Origin: Verrucomicrobiota bacterium
GTDB lineage: Bacteria > Verrucomicrobiota > Verrucomicrobiia > Opitutales > Opitutaceae
Assembly: GCA_023391285.1 (NCBI GenBank)
Contig: JAEWBF010000133.1
Coordinates: 62,001-126,000, forward strand
Direction of reading: 5' to 3'
DNA: 64,000 nucleotides
Shown one piece after another: positions 1-7,872 of this stretch. A model generated the notes under the pieces. It had not been told where the DNA came from. It was given only the letters and a program-made list of their open reading frames with translations, and searched no databases. Both the position numbers and the translations under genes were made by a program. Positions within the stretch are counted from its first letter, which is position 1; each line of letters starts with the position of its first letter.

Positions 1-1729
1 GCTCGCCGCGGTAGTCGAAGCCGGTCCAGAAAATCACGCCGGCGGTCCACGGGCGGGCGAGATAGTAGTTCCAACCGAACTCGGCATTGCCGCCGGAGGA
101 GCCGTCTTCCTGCGGGGCGAGGTGGGCGCGGGCGGTATCCGTGATGTAAATACCGCGGGTTTGTTGGGTCGTGGTTTCCTCGGTGCCGAGGATGATTTGC
201 TCCGGATACTCGGCGTGCTGGCGGTCGATGTTGGCTTGGCGGACGTAGTTGACGCCGGCGACGTCGATCTTGGAGGAGATGCCGCCCCAGCCACCGCTGA
301 TGGAGGCGACGACGCGGCGCGTGGGATCGAGTCGGCGCACGAAATCCTGCATGGGCACGGTGAGTTGGGCGCCCTTGATGTTGCCCTCGATGGCCCATTC
401 TTCGTTGCCGATCGACCAGAGGATGATGCTCGGGTGATTGCGGCCGCGGCGGATCATGCGTTCGAGCTGGCCGAGGTGATAGGGGTTGATGCCCATCAGG
501 CGGTTTTCATCGATGACGAGCATGCCGAGTCGGTCGCAGGCATCGAGGAGTTCGGGGGTGGCGGGGTTGTGCGAAGCGCGATAGACGTTGCTGCCCATTT
601 CCTTCAGGCGGCGGATGCGGAATTCTTGAAGAGCGTCGGGAACTGCGGTGCCGACGCCGGCGTGGTCCTGGTGGTTGTTGGTGCCTTTGAGAACGATGTG
701 TTGGTTGTTGAGGAAGAAGCCGCGGTTGGGATCGAAGCGGATCGTGCGGATGCCGAAGGTGGTTTCGTAGCGGTCGAGGATGCGGTCGCCTTCGCGAATC
801 GTGGTGACGTGACGGTGAAGTGCGGGGGTTTCGAGCGACCAGAGTTGCGGCGAGCGGAGACGGGCGACGTCGGTGTGCGTGGCGGTGTTGCCGGGAGCGA
901 GCGAGCGGGCGTTCACGGAGGAGTGCGCGAGGCGGCGTCCGTCGGGCGCGAAGATTTCCTGATCGATCGTGTAGGGCGCGGCGGCGCGGCCGTGGTGGTT
1001 GACGGTGACTTCGGCGGTGATCGTGGCGGTGTGGCCGGAGATTTCGGTGCGGATCCAGGTGCCGTCGCGGGCAACGTGGATCGGTGAGGTTTTGACGAGC
1101 CAGACGTGGCGGTAAATTCCGGCGCCCTCGTAGAACCAGCCCTCTTCCATCGTGGCATCGACGCGGATGGCGAGGGTGTTTTCGCCGCCGAAGTTCAAGT
1201 ATTCGGTGAGATCGTAGCTGGCGCCGACGTAGCCACTGGGCTCTTCGCCGACGAAGAAGCCATTGATGAAGACGCGGGCGGCGCGATAGGCGCCGTCGAG
1301 GTCGAGGCGGATACGGCGGCCGAGATCGGTGGAGGGAATGTGAAATGTGCGGCGATACCAGCCGACGCTGTTCTCGGGAAAGTGGCGGCCGAGGGCTTTG
1401 TGGCCGTGGGAGGCGGTGCCGCGCGCGTCGAAAGGGAGTTCGACGGCCCAGTCGTGGGGAAGGTCGACGGTGCGCCAGGCGCGGTCGTCGAACGCGGGGC
1501 TGGCGGGGCCGTCGCCGTAGCCGGTTTTAGCGAGGTAGGAAAAGTAGCCGGTGGCGTGGCCGAAATCGCGATCGGGGTCGGTGGCGTGGCCGAGCGCGAA
1601 GCGCCAGTGGTCGTCGAGGCGGAGGCGTTCGCGGGGCGAGGATGCGGCGGAGATGTTGACCGCGAAAGAGACGAAGAGGGCGAGGAGGAGCGTGCTGAAG
1701 AGCGGTGAGTGCGCGGCGCGGGGCATCAT
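1..1729 (-). CDS. GH2-family beta-galactosidase-like glycosidase (3' end beyond window)
   Basis: Read from an ATG at 1729, the minus strand gives an open frame of at least 576 codons that leaves the window at base 1. It begins with a Sec-type signal peptide (FSTLLLALFVSFAVNISAA). A GH2 sugar-binding jelly roll follows (about residues 35-200, with VDLPHDW and the EGAGIYR signature), then an Ig-like sandwich, then the TIM barrel. The barrel carries KGTNNHQDHAG and WSIGNEEW, whose first Glu after Asn is the expected acid/base; ILGTEETT may hold the nucleophile. It should hydrolyse beta-galactosides or related plant glycans in the periplasm or outside the cell. The C-terminal part is not visible, so subfamily and substrate are open. 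A second ATG directly follows the first. Family call is secure. Confidence 0.93.
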   Translation of the reverse strand, partial: MMPRAAHSPLFSTLLLALFVSFAVNISAASSPRERLRLDDHWRFALGHATDPDRDFGHATGYFSYLAKTGYGDGPASPAFDDRAWRTVDLPHDWAVELPFDARGTASHGHKALGRHFPENSVGWYRRTFHIPSTDLGRRIRLDLDGAYRAARVFINGFFVGEEPSGYVGASYDLTEYLNFGGENTLAIRVDATMEEGWFYEGAGIYRHVWLVKTSPIHVARDGTWIRTEISGHTATITAEVTVNHHGRAAAPYTIDQEIFAPDGRRLAHSSVNARSLAPGNTATHTDVARLRSPQLWSLETPALHRHVTTIREGDRILDRYETTFGIRTIRFDPNRGFFLNNQHIVLKGTNNHQDHAGVGTAVPDALQEFRIRRLKEMGSNVYRASHNPATPELLDACDRLGMLVIDENRLMGINPYHLGQLERMIRRGRNHPSIILWSIGNEEWAIEGNIKGAQLTVPMQDFVRRLDPTRRVVASISGGWGGISSKIDVAGVNYVRQANIDRQHAEYPEQIILGTEETTTQQTRGIYITDTARAHLAPQEDGSSGGNAEFGWNYYLARPWTAGVIFWTGFDYRGE

Positions 1730-1891
1730 GCGCGCAGGTTGACGCGAGAATCGGGTGGGAGCGAGCGCGAGGGCGGAGGACGGGTGGGAAAATGCGGCGC
1801 GATTCAGAGCCGCATCAGAAAAGCCGATACCGAGGCGAGAAGGAGGATGGCCGCGACGAGGCGCAGAAGGCGCAAAAAAGCTCGATCAATG

Positions 1892-1922
1892 AAACCGCGA
1901 AGAACGCGAAGATGCGCGAAGG
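1892..1922. repeat. dispersed 9-bp-periodic repeat, copy 1
   Basis: An intergenic run of near-repeated 9-mers begins AAACCGCGAAG and continues with variants of ANCGCGAAG. Copies 2-7 of the same family are at 2374, 7777, 12686, 12735, 39890 and 39944. It lies in the 242-base gap between the GH2 gene and a small membrane protein. Confidence 0.6.
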
Positions 1923-1971
1923 GCGGATTTTTTTCTTTGTGCCGTTTCGCGCGCTTCGGGGTGAATGTGGA

Positions 1972-2346
1972 CTAGGCGTAGGTGCGGCGGGGGAGTTGCC
2001 ACCAGCAGCCGGCGAGGAGGGCTCCGGCGGTGTAGGCGAGAAGGTCGCGCGGATCGCCGGTGGCGCGGGCGAAAAGGAACGGGGCGATGAACTCGGCGGC
2101 GAGAGACCAGGCGAGAAGATGAAGCGCGATTTCGGTCCAGCGGGGAGGTGCGTCGTCGCGACGGAGCTGGAGTTTGCGTTGAATCCAGAGCGCGAGCGGG
2201 AGCGCGGCGGGGATCAAGAGGAGGTCGTTGAAGTAGGAGTGGAGAAACGCGGAGTGGGTGTGCGCGTGAAGGTAGAAACGGTTCAGCGCGTAGAGCGCAC
2301 ACGCGGTGAGGCAGAGCGGGTCGAGGGCGTAGGCGAAGCGCTTCAC
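1972..2346 (-). CDS. small integral membrane protein, unknown function
   Basis: This is a 124-residue open frame with an ATG start (MKRFAYALDPLCL). It has three or four hydrophobic segments: one near the N-terminus, one around LLLIPAALPLALW, one around IALHLLAWSLAAEF and one around LLAYTAGALLAGCWW. Basic residues between segments (QRKLQLRRD) suggest a cytoplasmic loop. No catalytic motif is visible and I do not recognise the family; the spacing recalls small VanZ-like or DUF membrane proteins, but that is only an impression. It is transcribed in the same direction as its neighbours but is separated from both by repeat-containing gaps, so it is probably its own unit. Confidence 0.65.
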   Translation of the reverse strand: MKRFAYALDPLCLTACALYALNRFYLHAHTHSAFLHSYFNDLLLIPAALPLALWIQRKLQLRRDDAPPRWTEIALHLLAWSLAAEFIAPFLFARATGDPRDLLAYTAGALLAGCWWQLPRRTYA

Positions 2347-2373
2347 CGGGGGAGGGAGCGGGGGCTTGGATTT

Positions 2374-2402
2374 AACCGCAAAGGGCGCAGAGAGCGCAAA
2401 GT
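2374..2402. repeat. dispersed 9-bp-periodic repeat, copy 2
   Basis: AACCGCAAAGGGCGCAGAG followed by AGCGCAAAG is three 9-mer variants of the family described at 1892. It lies just upstream of the start codon of the 124-residue membrane protein. Confidence 0.6.
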
Positions 2403-2468
2403 TGAGCTGCGGTTTAACAGAACGAATGCGCCGCAGCGAAAATTCAGCTTTCAGTTTTTTCCGTCAGG

Positions 2469-2558
2469 TCACAGCAGCGCGGCGATGAGAAGGCCGCTGC
2501 CGAGGGCGAGGAGGAGTTGGAGGACGAAGCGCGGGAGATAGGGAGGAAGTGAGTTCAT
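2469..2558 (-). CDS. possible 29-residue membrane miniprotein
   Basis: A 29-codon frame with an ATG start reads MNSLPPYLPRFVLQLLLALG and ends GSGLLIAALL-stop. It is a single hydrophobic helix after a proline-rich head, a common layout for bacterial single-span miniproteins. It sits in the 294-base gap between the 124-residue membrane protein and the esterase-like gene. A short hydrophobic frame can arise by chance in GC-rich DNA, and I see no strong ribosome binding site, so this is a candidate only. Confidence 0.35.
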   Translation of the reverse strand: MNSLPPYLPRFVLQLLLALGSGLLIAALL

Positions 2559-2624
2559 GGGAAAAGAGCGAAACCGCGGTGGCGGAGAGGGGCAAGGTTG
2601 CGAGCGGATGATAGGCCAAGGATC

Positions 2625-2648
2625 GCCTGCGAGCAGGCTCCTACCTGG
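2625..2648. repeat. post-stop hairpin repeat, copy 1
   Basis: GCCTGC-GA-GCAGGC forms a perfect 6-bp stem and is followed by CTCCTACCT, inside which the stop codon of the minus-strand esterase gene falls. Related hairpins with a trailing CTCCACCT or CCCTACCT sit just after other minus-strand stop codons at 8482, 8899 and 12881-12972. Confidence 0.5.
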
Positions 2649-3360
2649 AGGAAGGCGGAAGAGCCCACTGGAGGGCGTGAGGGAGGTTCGCGCGCCAGGC
2701 GTCGAAACTATGTGCGCCGTCGAACTCGGTGTAGTGGACCATGTGCTCGCGAGAGAGCAGGGCGTCGCGAAAATTGCGGACGGAAGTCAGTTGGGAAGTC
2801 GTTTGGACGACGTCGTGGCGGTGATGGAGATGTTCCTGGGTTTCGCGGGTGCCGACGCTGAGGTAGAACGCGGTCGGGAGGCGAGTGGGCAACTGTTTGA
2901 AAGCGTCGATGAGCCAACTTTCATTCCACCAGAAGGAGCCGGACTGGCTGATGATCTTTTGAAAGATGCCGGGGTGTTGGTGGGCGATGAACGCGGCGGC
3001 GAGGCCGGTGTAGCTGAGGCCGATCAACGTGCGGGTGCGGATTTGATGGAGAGCCGGCTGGCGTTGTTCGAGCCAAGGGAGCAGTTCGTCGGCAATGAAC
3101 GCGGCGAAAGGCGGATGGCAGGGGGATTCGCGCCAGCGGGCGTTCTCGGAATGCGAAGAAACGAAGACGAACCAGGAATCGGCGATGTCGCCTGCGAGGG
3201 AAGCGAGGACATCGAGGACGCCCACGCGTTCACGATACCATTCTCCGTCGAGAAAGAGGGTGAGGTGTTGAGCGGTGGAAGGGTTGCGGGGTTCGCGAAT
3301 CCAGATCGGGCGTTCGTTGCCGAGATGAGCGCTGTGAATCGAAACGACGGATTCGGGCAT
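2641..3360 (-). CDS. alpha/beta-hydrolase esterase, Fes/D-type (PF00756) family
   Basis: This 239-residue protein has the plan of the putative esterase family that includes enterobactin esterase and esterase D. An N-terminal strand LTLFLDGEWY precedes the domain core. The nucleophile elbow GLSYTG (about residue 115) carries the serine in the usual GxSxxG form. The acidic residue is probably in the VGTRE region, and the catalytic His is in EFDGAHSFDAW near the C-terminus. No signal peptide is seen, so it is probably cytoplasmic. Substrate is unknown; family members cleave siderophore esters, feruloyl esters or S-formylglutathione. It is not obviously in an operon; a divergent gene starts at 3520. 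Confidence 0.85.
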   Translation of the reverse strand: MPESVVSIHSAHLGNERPIWIREPRNPSTAQHLTLFLDGEWYRERVGVLDVLASLAGDIADSWFVFVSSHSENARWRESPCHPPFAAFIADELLPWLEQRQPALHQIRTRTLIGLSYTGLAAAFIAHQHPGIFQKIISQSGSFWWNESWLIDAFKQLPTRLPTAFYLSVGTRETQEHLHHRHDVVQTTSQLTSVRNFRDALLSREHMVHYTEFDGAHSFDAWRANLPHALQWALPPSSR

Positions 3361-3519
3361 GGTGGTTCAGGATAGCTGGGTTTCCGCGGGAGGCTAGCGG
3401 GGTGGTGTTCGCGCGGGCTTGACGTATTGTTGGCGGGCGCTCGCTGGGACGGCGGCGGTGGGAGCGGCGGGGTCGGGTGCCCCCGCCCGACATTGCGGGT
3501 GCGGTGGGGGGAGGTTGCT

Positions 3520-4809
3520 ATGGCGAGGCGCGGTCGCAGGATGCGAGGCATGGCTTGGCGCATCGATGAGGCGGTGATTCGCGGGGAGATCGACAATCGC
3601 GAACGCGGTCGGGTGATCGGGAGGATTTGGTTGGTGGGACACGAGGAGCCGGTGGAGTTGGAACTCGCCGGGAACGCGTGGCGGGATCTGGCGGGGCGGA
3701 AGTTGGAATTTGTGAACCCGGAGCCGAAGGCGGTCGAGCAGGTGGAGCGATTGGCGCGGAGGCAGGCGGGGGTGATCGGTGACTTTACGGCGTCGCGCAA
3801 AGTGAAGGTGCCGGAAGTTTCGATGGAGGAGCTGATGGAGCTATATAAGCAGCGGAAGCCGTTTCCGTGGCATTGGGGGAACAGTGTTTATCTCGAATGG
3901 TTCAGCACCGCGAACGGCCGGGTGGTGGTGGAGAGTGCGAGCTATCGTTTGACGATCGATCCGGAGGCGACCTGGGAAATGACGGAGCAGGAAGAGGAGG
4001 TGCAGCGGCGGGCGAATGCGGAGGCGATGGGCGGATTTTTCGAGCAGCTTGGAAAGGCGATCGCGGACGAGCGCGCGCGTGAAGGCGGCGGGGAGGAAAA
4101 GGAAAGCGGTGAGGAGGACGAGGATTCCGCGTGGACAGCGGAGAAGCCGATGAGCGAAGAGGAGGCGGACCGGATGGATGCGGAACACCAGCGGCTGCTG
4201 GATCGGATTCAGGCGCGGATGGAGCGCGAAGGAGACGGCGCGGATTTCGAGGCGATCATGGAGGAGGAGTTGGAACGACAGAGGGAGGAGCGCGGGGAGA
4301 AGCCGTTGATGCCGGAAGAGGAAGAGAAGCGGAACGAATGGATCGAGGAGATGAATCGTGCGGCGCAGGAGGCGGCGGAGAATCCGGATCCGGAGTTGGA
4401 GCGATTGCTCGATTACAAGCATCCCGTGGCGGAGCGAGCCTACGAACTGACGGTGCGGCTCATGCAGGAACCGCAAAAGCGCGGGTGGGTGACGGAGGAC
4501 GCAGGAGAAGAGCATCCGTTGGTCGATCTCGCGTCGGCGACGATGAAGGCGTCGGCGAAATTTGCCGGAGCGCTCAATGGCGAGGAGTGGCCGCCGGAGG
4601 TGGAGTTTTGCGCAAACGTGATCGTGCGGCTGAAGAAGGCGCGGAGTTATTTGGGCGATGCGCTGCTGGCGGCGGAGTTTTGTGCGCGGCAAGGTTTGAG
4701 CGAGGCGGCGTGGATTTCGGCCGTGCAACGCGAGTTGAACGAGCTCGCGCACGAATGCGATGTGATGGTGGGCGAGCTGCGGGCGAAGTTGGAGCGTGGG
4801 ATCGATTGA
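3520..4809 (+). CDS. acidic coiled-coil-like protein, unknown function
   Basis: A 429-residue frame starts at ATG 3520 behind a good ribosome binding site (GGGGGGAGG, 5-7 bases upstream). An in-frame extension to 3427 lacks such a site, and internal ATGs at 3541 and 3550 are possible. The N-terminal third (MAWRIDEAVIRGEIDNRERG onward) looks like a small beta-rich domain. Residues about 175-330 are very rich in Glu, Gln and Arg and should form long charged helices or disorder. The C-terminal 100 residues are helical with conserved-looking aromatics and Cys. No signal peptide, membrane segment or catalytic motif is apparent. I do not recognise the family. Confidence 0.75.
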   Translation: MARRGRRMRGMAWRIDEAVIRGEIDNRERGRVIGRIWLVGHEEPVELELAGNAWRDLAGRKLEFVNPEPKAVEQVERLARRQAGVIGDFTASRKVKVPEVSMEELMELYKQRKPFPWHWGNSVYLEWFSTANGRVVVESASYRLTIDPEATWEMTEQEEEVQRRANAEAMGGFFEQLGKAIADERAREGGGEEKESGEEDEDSAWTAEKPMSEEEADRMDAEHQRLLDRIQARMEREGDGADFEAIMEEELERQREERGEKPLMPEEEEKRNEWIEEMNRAAQEAAENPDPELERLLDYKHPVAERAYELTVRLMQEPQKRGWVTEDAGEEHPLVDLASATMKASAKFAGALNGEEWPPEVEFCANVIVRLKKARSYLGDALLAAEFCARQGLSEAAWISAVQRELNELAHECDVMVGELRAKLERGID

Positions 4810-4963
4810 GCGGCGAGTGGTGTTTGAAGAACACGCACAAAGCGACGGCGTGGAGTCGTCGGAATGCCGATTGTGGGAGCGGGCGGTGCTCCGATAGCCA
4901 GAGAGAGGAGCACGGACTACGATCGGCCGCGTCATGCCTATTCCAATACGAAGCGAGGGGACG

Positions 4964-5533
4964 ATGGGGCGACGGGCGTTTGTCGGCTCGTTGGGGGCGT
5001 TGGCCCTGGCGGGGATGGGAGGCGGCGGGCGCGTTCTTGCAGGCGAGACGGTCGCAGGCGGGCTGAAGCGGGGGCGCCGCATCGCGGCGGGTGAAGATAG
5101 AGAGGGACGGCCGTTGCGTTTGGGCGGAACGACGCCGACGGACACGAAGGTGTCGGGCGCGGACGTGGGTGGCGGGATGTATTTATTCGAACATCGCGGG
5201 ATGCGGGGCGGCGGGCCGCCAGAGCATCTGCATCACGAGCAAGACGAATGGTTTTATGCGGTGGAAGGGACGTTTGGTTTTCGGGTGGGTGGCGAACCGT
5301 TCATGTTGAGCGCGGGCGATGTGATCTTTCTGCCGCGGAGAGTGCCCCATGTGTGGGCGCATGTCGGCGAGTCACCGGGGACAATCTTGGGTTGCGTGAC
5401 GCCAGCGGGAACGTTCGAGGAGTTTTTCCGGCGGATCGGAGAGTTCGAGAGTCCCCCGCCCCCGAACGAGGCCGAACGGATCTTCTCGGCACATGGGATG
5501 AAGATTGTGGGACCGCCGTATGGCGCGGTGTGA
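4964..5533 (+). CDS. exported cupin-domain protein (twin-arginine-like signal)
   Basis: The product is a single-domain cupin. Motif 1 is in HLHHEQDEWFYAVEG (about residues 95-109) with the His-His-Glu metal ligands, and motif 2 is in GDVIFLPRRVPHVW with the fourth His. The N-terminus MGRRAFVGSLGALALAG resembles a Tat or Sec signal, so the protein is probably folded outside the cytoplasm. The ATG at 4964 follows AGGGG closely; an in-frame ATG at 4934 would add ten residues ahead of the twin arginine. Similar proteins include quercetin-dioxygenase-like and other metal cupins, but the reaction cannot be fixed from sequence. Confidence 0.85.
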   Translation: MGRRAFVGSLGALALAGMGGGGRVLAGETVAGGLKRGRRIAAGEDREGRPLRLGGTTPTDTKVSGADVGGGMYLFEHRGMRGGGPPEHLHHEQDEWFYAVEGTFGFRVGGEPFMLSAGDVIFLPRRVPHVWAHVGESPGTILGCVTPAGTFEEFFRRIGEFESPPPPNEAERIFSAHGMKIVGPPYGAV

Positions 5534-5551
5534 GATCGAGCGAGCTTTCGT

Positions 5552-5881
5552 TCAGCGGACCTGTTGCGCGAGGGCGACGATGCGAGGGAGGCCGCGAAGG
5601 CGGCTGGGCCAATCGTGCGGGAAGCGGGATTGGAATTCGCGGAGGCGCTGCAGTGAGGAGCAGCGGGGGCAGGCGCTGTAGCAGCAATTTGGATTCACGC
5701 GGAAGGTTTCGGGCGCGGGCGAGACGGCGGGCGTTTCGCGGTCGTCGTCGCAGCTGCCGCCGGCGCAGGAGGAGGCGCCTTGTTGATAACAGTCGACGCA
5801 CAACCACGTGCGATCGAAGGGATGCGCGTCGGGCTGGCCGCAGCGATCGCAATGTGGAGCGGTGGTGAGCGGGAGCGTCAT
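5552..5881 (-). CDS. small Cys-rich zinc-binding protein, unknown function
   Basis: This 109-residue protein begins with a zinc-ribbon-like CDRCG...CVDC pair (about residues 11-31), then SSCAGGSCDDD, then a second cysteine cluster NCCYSACPRCSS near residue 70. The first part resembles a short Verrucomicrobial family I have seen that starts HCDRCGQP and carries WLC-DCY; here it is extended by a basic helical tail. Its ATG overlaps the stop of the preceding 59-codon gene by four bases (ATGA), so the two are translationally coupled. It is the last gene of the three-gene cassette 5552-6816. Metal binding is inferred from cysteine spacing only. Confidence 0.75.
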   Translation of the reverse strand: MTLPLTTAPHCDRCGQPDAHPFDRTWLCVDCYQQGASSCAGGSCDDDRETPAVSPAPETFRVNPNCCYSACPRCSSLQRLREFQSRFPHDWPSRLRGLPRIVALAQQVR

Positions 5882-6057
5882 TCGTCAAACAGTTCGGTGT
5901 TGCGTGGCGCGTAGCCGAAGAGGCGGAAGGTGTCGCAGCCCTTGCGGTAGTCAAAACGGGCCTGTTGGAGGATGGCTTCGATCCAAGATGAATGATCGAT
6001 GATCTTGGGCGCGGTCAGCCGGTGTTCTTGGATTTCCTGGATGAAGCCGATGTCCAT
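5878..6057 (-). CDS. 59-residue hypothetical protein, coupled to neighbour
   Basis: A short frame starts at ATG 6057 and reads MDIGFIQEIQEHRLTAPKII with the tail RFDYRKGCDTFRLFGYAPRN. It ends at 5878, overlapping the start of the Cys-rich gene by ATGA, and begins 12 bases after the stop of the duplicated-domain gene. The tight packing on both sides and the ordinary amino-acid composition argue that it is real. I do not recognise a family; the pattern suggests a small alpha/beta protein with no membrane segment. Confidence 0.7.
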   Translation of the reverse strand: MDIGFIQEIQEHRLTAPKIIDHSSWIEAILQQARFDYRKGCDTFRLFGYAPRNTELFDE

Positions 6058-6069
6058 TCATTCGGGTGT

Positions 6070-6816
6070 TCAGTGGCCTTCGACGGCCCAGCCGGAGGCG
6101 CGCCAGAGCCAGGCTTCGAGGTAGCGCACCAGTTCGTGGTAGTCGGTGGTGGTGAAACGGTGCATGACGCGGGCGTCGTGATCGAACGTGAGCGGAACGT
6201 TCTCGCGGCGGCGGCCGCGATCGGTGCGGAGCCAAGGCGCGTAGAGGAGTTCAATCGCGTAGCTGGCGTGGCCGTCGGGCTCGGGTTGGTGCGTGACGTC
6301 GAGGCGAAAACGGCGTTGCTCGGCGATGGCGCGGAAGAGAAGCGTGTGAACCCCGGAGGGGGGCGGCGGAGCGGTGGCGGTGATGTTGTTGCGATGAAGG
6401 GTCCAGCCGGAGGGAAAGCGGAGGGAGCGGAGGAGTTCAGGTGGAGTGTCGGTCCGGTCGGGCGGAGGGGCGTCGGCGAGACCGCGAGCGAGCCACGTGT
6501 TGACCCAGCTGACGACGTCGTCGCGCGAGCGTGACTCGGCGGAGTCGAGGATTTCGTCGTCGAACGTCTCGTCGGTGCGAAGGGGGCTGCGTTGGACGTA
6601 GTAGCGGTAGTGGCCGTTGGGGTCGAATTCGGGGCGCCACTCGACGTCGATCACGAGGCGTCGGTCGTGGCGGAGAAGATAGAGGAGTGAGGAGCCGGCG
6701 AAACCGTCGGGCGGGATTTCGATGGCTTGAAAGGTGTTCCAACCGATTGTCCAACCGGCGGGGATACGCATGGGTTGGAGTTGTTGCAGGTAATGGTGGG
6801 GTTGGAGTTCTTGCAT
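6070..6816 (-). CDS. protein of two tandem copies of an unrecognised domain
   Basis: The 248-residue product is an internal duplication. Copy 1 starts MRIPAGWTIGWNTFQAIE and runs through LVIDVEWRPEFDPNGHYRYY to DDVVSWVNTWLARG. Copy 2 starts LRFPSGWTLHRNNITATA and runs through FRLDVTHQPEPDGHASYAIE to YHELVRYLEAWL. Each copy has the order [IF]P[AS]GWT, hydrophobic beta strands, a DG or NGH turn, and a C-terminal helix ending in W-L. No signal peptide or catalytic motif is seen. The start is uncertain: the ATG at 6816 is chosen because the duplicated region begins soon after, but a TTG at 6873 is also in frame. It heads the 5552-6816 cassette. Confidence 0.7.
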   Translation of the reverse strand: MQELQPHHYLQQLQPMRIPAGWTIGWNTFQAIEIPPDGFAGSSLLYLLRHDRRLVIDVEWRPEFDPNGHYRYYVQRSPLRTDETFDDEILDSAESRSRDDVVSWVNTWLARGLADAPPPDRTDTPPELLRSLRFPSGWTLHRNNITATAPPPPSGVHTLLFRAIAEQRRFRLDVTHQPEPDGHASYAIELLYAPWLRTDRGRRRENVPLTFDHDARVMHRFTTTDYHELVRYLEAWLWRASGWAVEGH

Positions 6817-6886
6817 CGCGCGGCGGAGGAAACGAGCGGCGCGAGAGTGCGGCGGAGCGCGCACCGGTGTCAAAGCGTGCGGTCGT

Positions 6887-7303
6887 TTAGCGCCAGCGTT
6901 CGGCGGGCTCGCGAACGAAGTGGCGCCAGACGTGGGGCCAAGGGAGCACGATCAGATCGATGACGAGCCCGATGAGCATCGCGTGGGTGAGGCTGTTGCC
7001 GCCGAGCGTGGACCATTGCGGCAGCGCGATGGCGGCGAGCCAGACAACCTTGTAGGTGAATTGGGCGAGAAGCAGCGGCAGCATTTTCACGGGGTAGCGA
7101 AGTCCGAGGATGCCGAGGAGCGACAAGGTTGCCCACCAACTCAGGGCGATGCTCTCGACGGGCGTGGATCCGGGAGCGCCGCGGAGGACGTTGGGCCAGA
7201 CGTCCAGGCCGAGCATCGCGAAGTTCAGGAAGTAAACGGTGCGGAGAAGGTAGCGGCGGAGGTTGGAAAGGTGGTGGGCGGGAAGTTCGGGGCGAGGGTG
7301 CAT
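6887..7303 (-). CDS. integral membrane protein, unknown function
   Basis: A 138-residue protein starting at ATG 7303 (MHPRPELPAHHLSNLRRYLL) has about four membrane segments: YFLNFAMLGLDVW, ALSWWATLSLLGILGL, LLLAQFTYKVVWLAAIALP and HAMLIGLVIDLIVLPW. It ends with a basic tail. The first 20 residues are amphipathic and positively charged. The family is not recognised. It lies 70 bases upstream of the 5552-6816 cassette on the same strand and could share its promoter. Confidence 0.7.
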   Translation of the reverse strand: MHPRPELPAHHLSNLRRYLLRTVYFLNFAMLGLDVWPNVLRGAPGSTPVESIALSWWATLSLLGILGLRYPVKMLPLLLAQFTYKVVWLAAIALPQWSTLGGNSLTHAMLIGLVIDLIVLPWPHVWRHFVREPAERWR

Positions 7304-7361
7304 GGATCTGCATAACACCCGCGAGTGGAGCAAAGTTGCGCGTGGTGGGGCGCAGAGGGTT

Positions 7362-7715
7362 TCAGGAGGAAAGCGGCTCGGCTTTGGCGTAGAGCTCCGC
7401 GGGTGCGGCGTCGAAATACTTGAAGAGCGCGGGGCACAACCAGCCCTCGAGATTATAGGTGGGCGCGAAATACCAATGGCCGCCCGAGTCTTCGCGGCGG
7501 AGTTCGAGCTTGGCCGCGTAGCCGGGAAATGGATACGGGGAGAAGATGAGGCGGAAGCCGCGTTCGGCGTTGGGGAGGTGAGCGGTGAGGCGGTCGAGCA
7601 TGATGTCGATGCCGAGGACGAAGGGTTCGCGCTCGAGGCCGACGCGATCGTCGTCGAAGACCCAGGTGCCTTGGGATTTGTAGGGGCGGAGGACTTGGAG
7701 AGAGTTGGCGCTCAT
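7362..7715 (-). CDS. small conserved protein, resembles DUF6717
   Basis: This 117-residue soluble protein starts MSANSLQVLRPYKSQGTWVF and continues with the strand-rich DDDRVGLEREPFVLGIDIML. In my memory this resembles a widespread small family (I believe DUF6717) with the pattern N-x-L-x-V-x-[RK]-P and W-V-F-D-D. A central F-P-G-Y segment and tryptophans at GGHWYFAP and EGWLCPALF are likely core positions. No signal peptide or known catalytic motif is present. Function unknown; it probably forms its own unit. Confidence 0.75.
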   Translation of the reverse strand: MSANSLQVLRPYKSQGTWVFDDDRVGLEREPFVLGIDIMLDRLTAHLPNAERGFRLIFSPYPFPGYAAKLELRREDSGGHWYFAPTYNLEGWLCPALFKYFDAAPAELYAKAEPLSS

Positions 7716-7776
7716 GATTGCTCCAACCGTAGGTCAAACCGCGAGGGAACGCTAAGCGGGACTCAGGCAGATGAGG

Positions 7777-7810
7777 AACCGCGAATGGACACGGATGAAC
7801 ACGAATTCGG
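7777..7810. repeat. dispersed 9-bp-periodic repeat, copy 3
   Basis: AACCGCGAATGGACACGGA followed by TGAACACGAATTCGG is the acidic-peptide-encoding variant of the family (it would read EPRMDTDEHE on the plus strand). It lies in the 157-base gap between two minus-strand genes. Confidence 0.65.
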
Positions 7811-7872
7811 AGGCGTTGGACCTCTCCGACGGGGCGAGTTGCGCCGGCGATGAGGCGCGAAAGGAAGGCGAA

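Noticed and set aside
122..1087. Long plus-strand frame antisense to the GH2 gene
   Set aside because: It has low-complexity Gly/Ala/Val/Asp composition and lies opposite a clear GH2 protein; such antisense frames are common in GC-rich DNA.
1815..1885. Hydrophobic minus-strand frame (FLRLLRLVAAILLLASVSAF)
   Set aside because: No in-frame ATG or GTG with a binding site precedes it, and it overlaps a dispersed repeat.
3841..5145. 434-codon minus-strand frame opposite 3520-4809
   Set aside because: It is Arg/Pro/Leu/His-rich with no domain. The plus-strand frame has a good ribosome binding site and normal composition.
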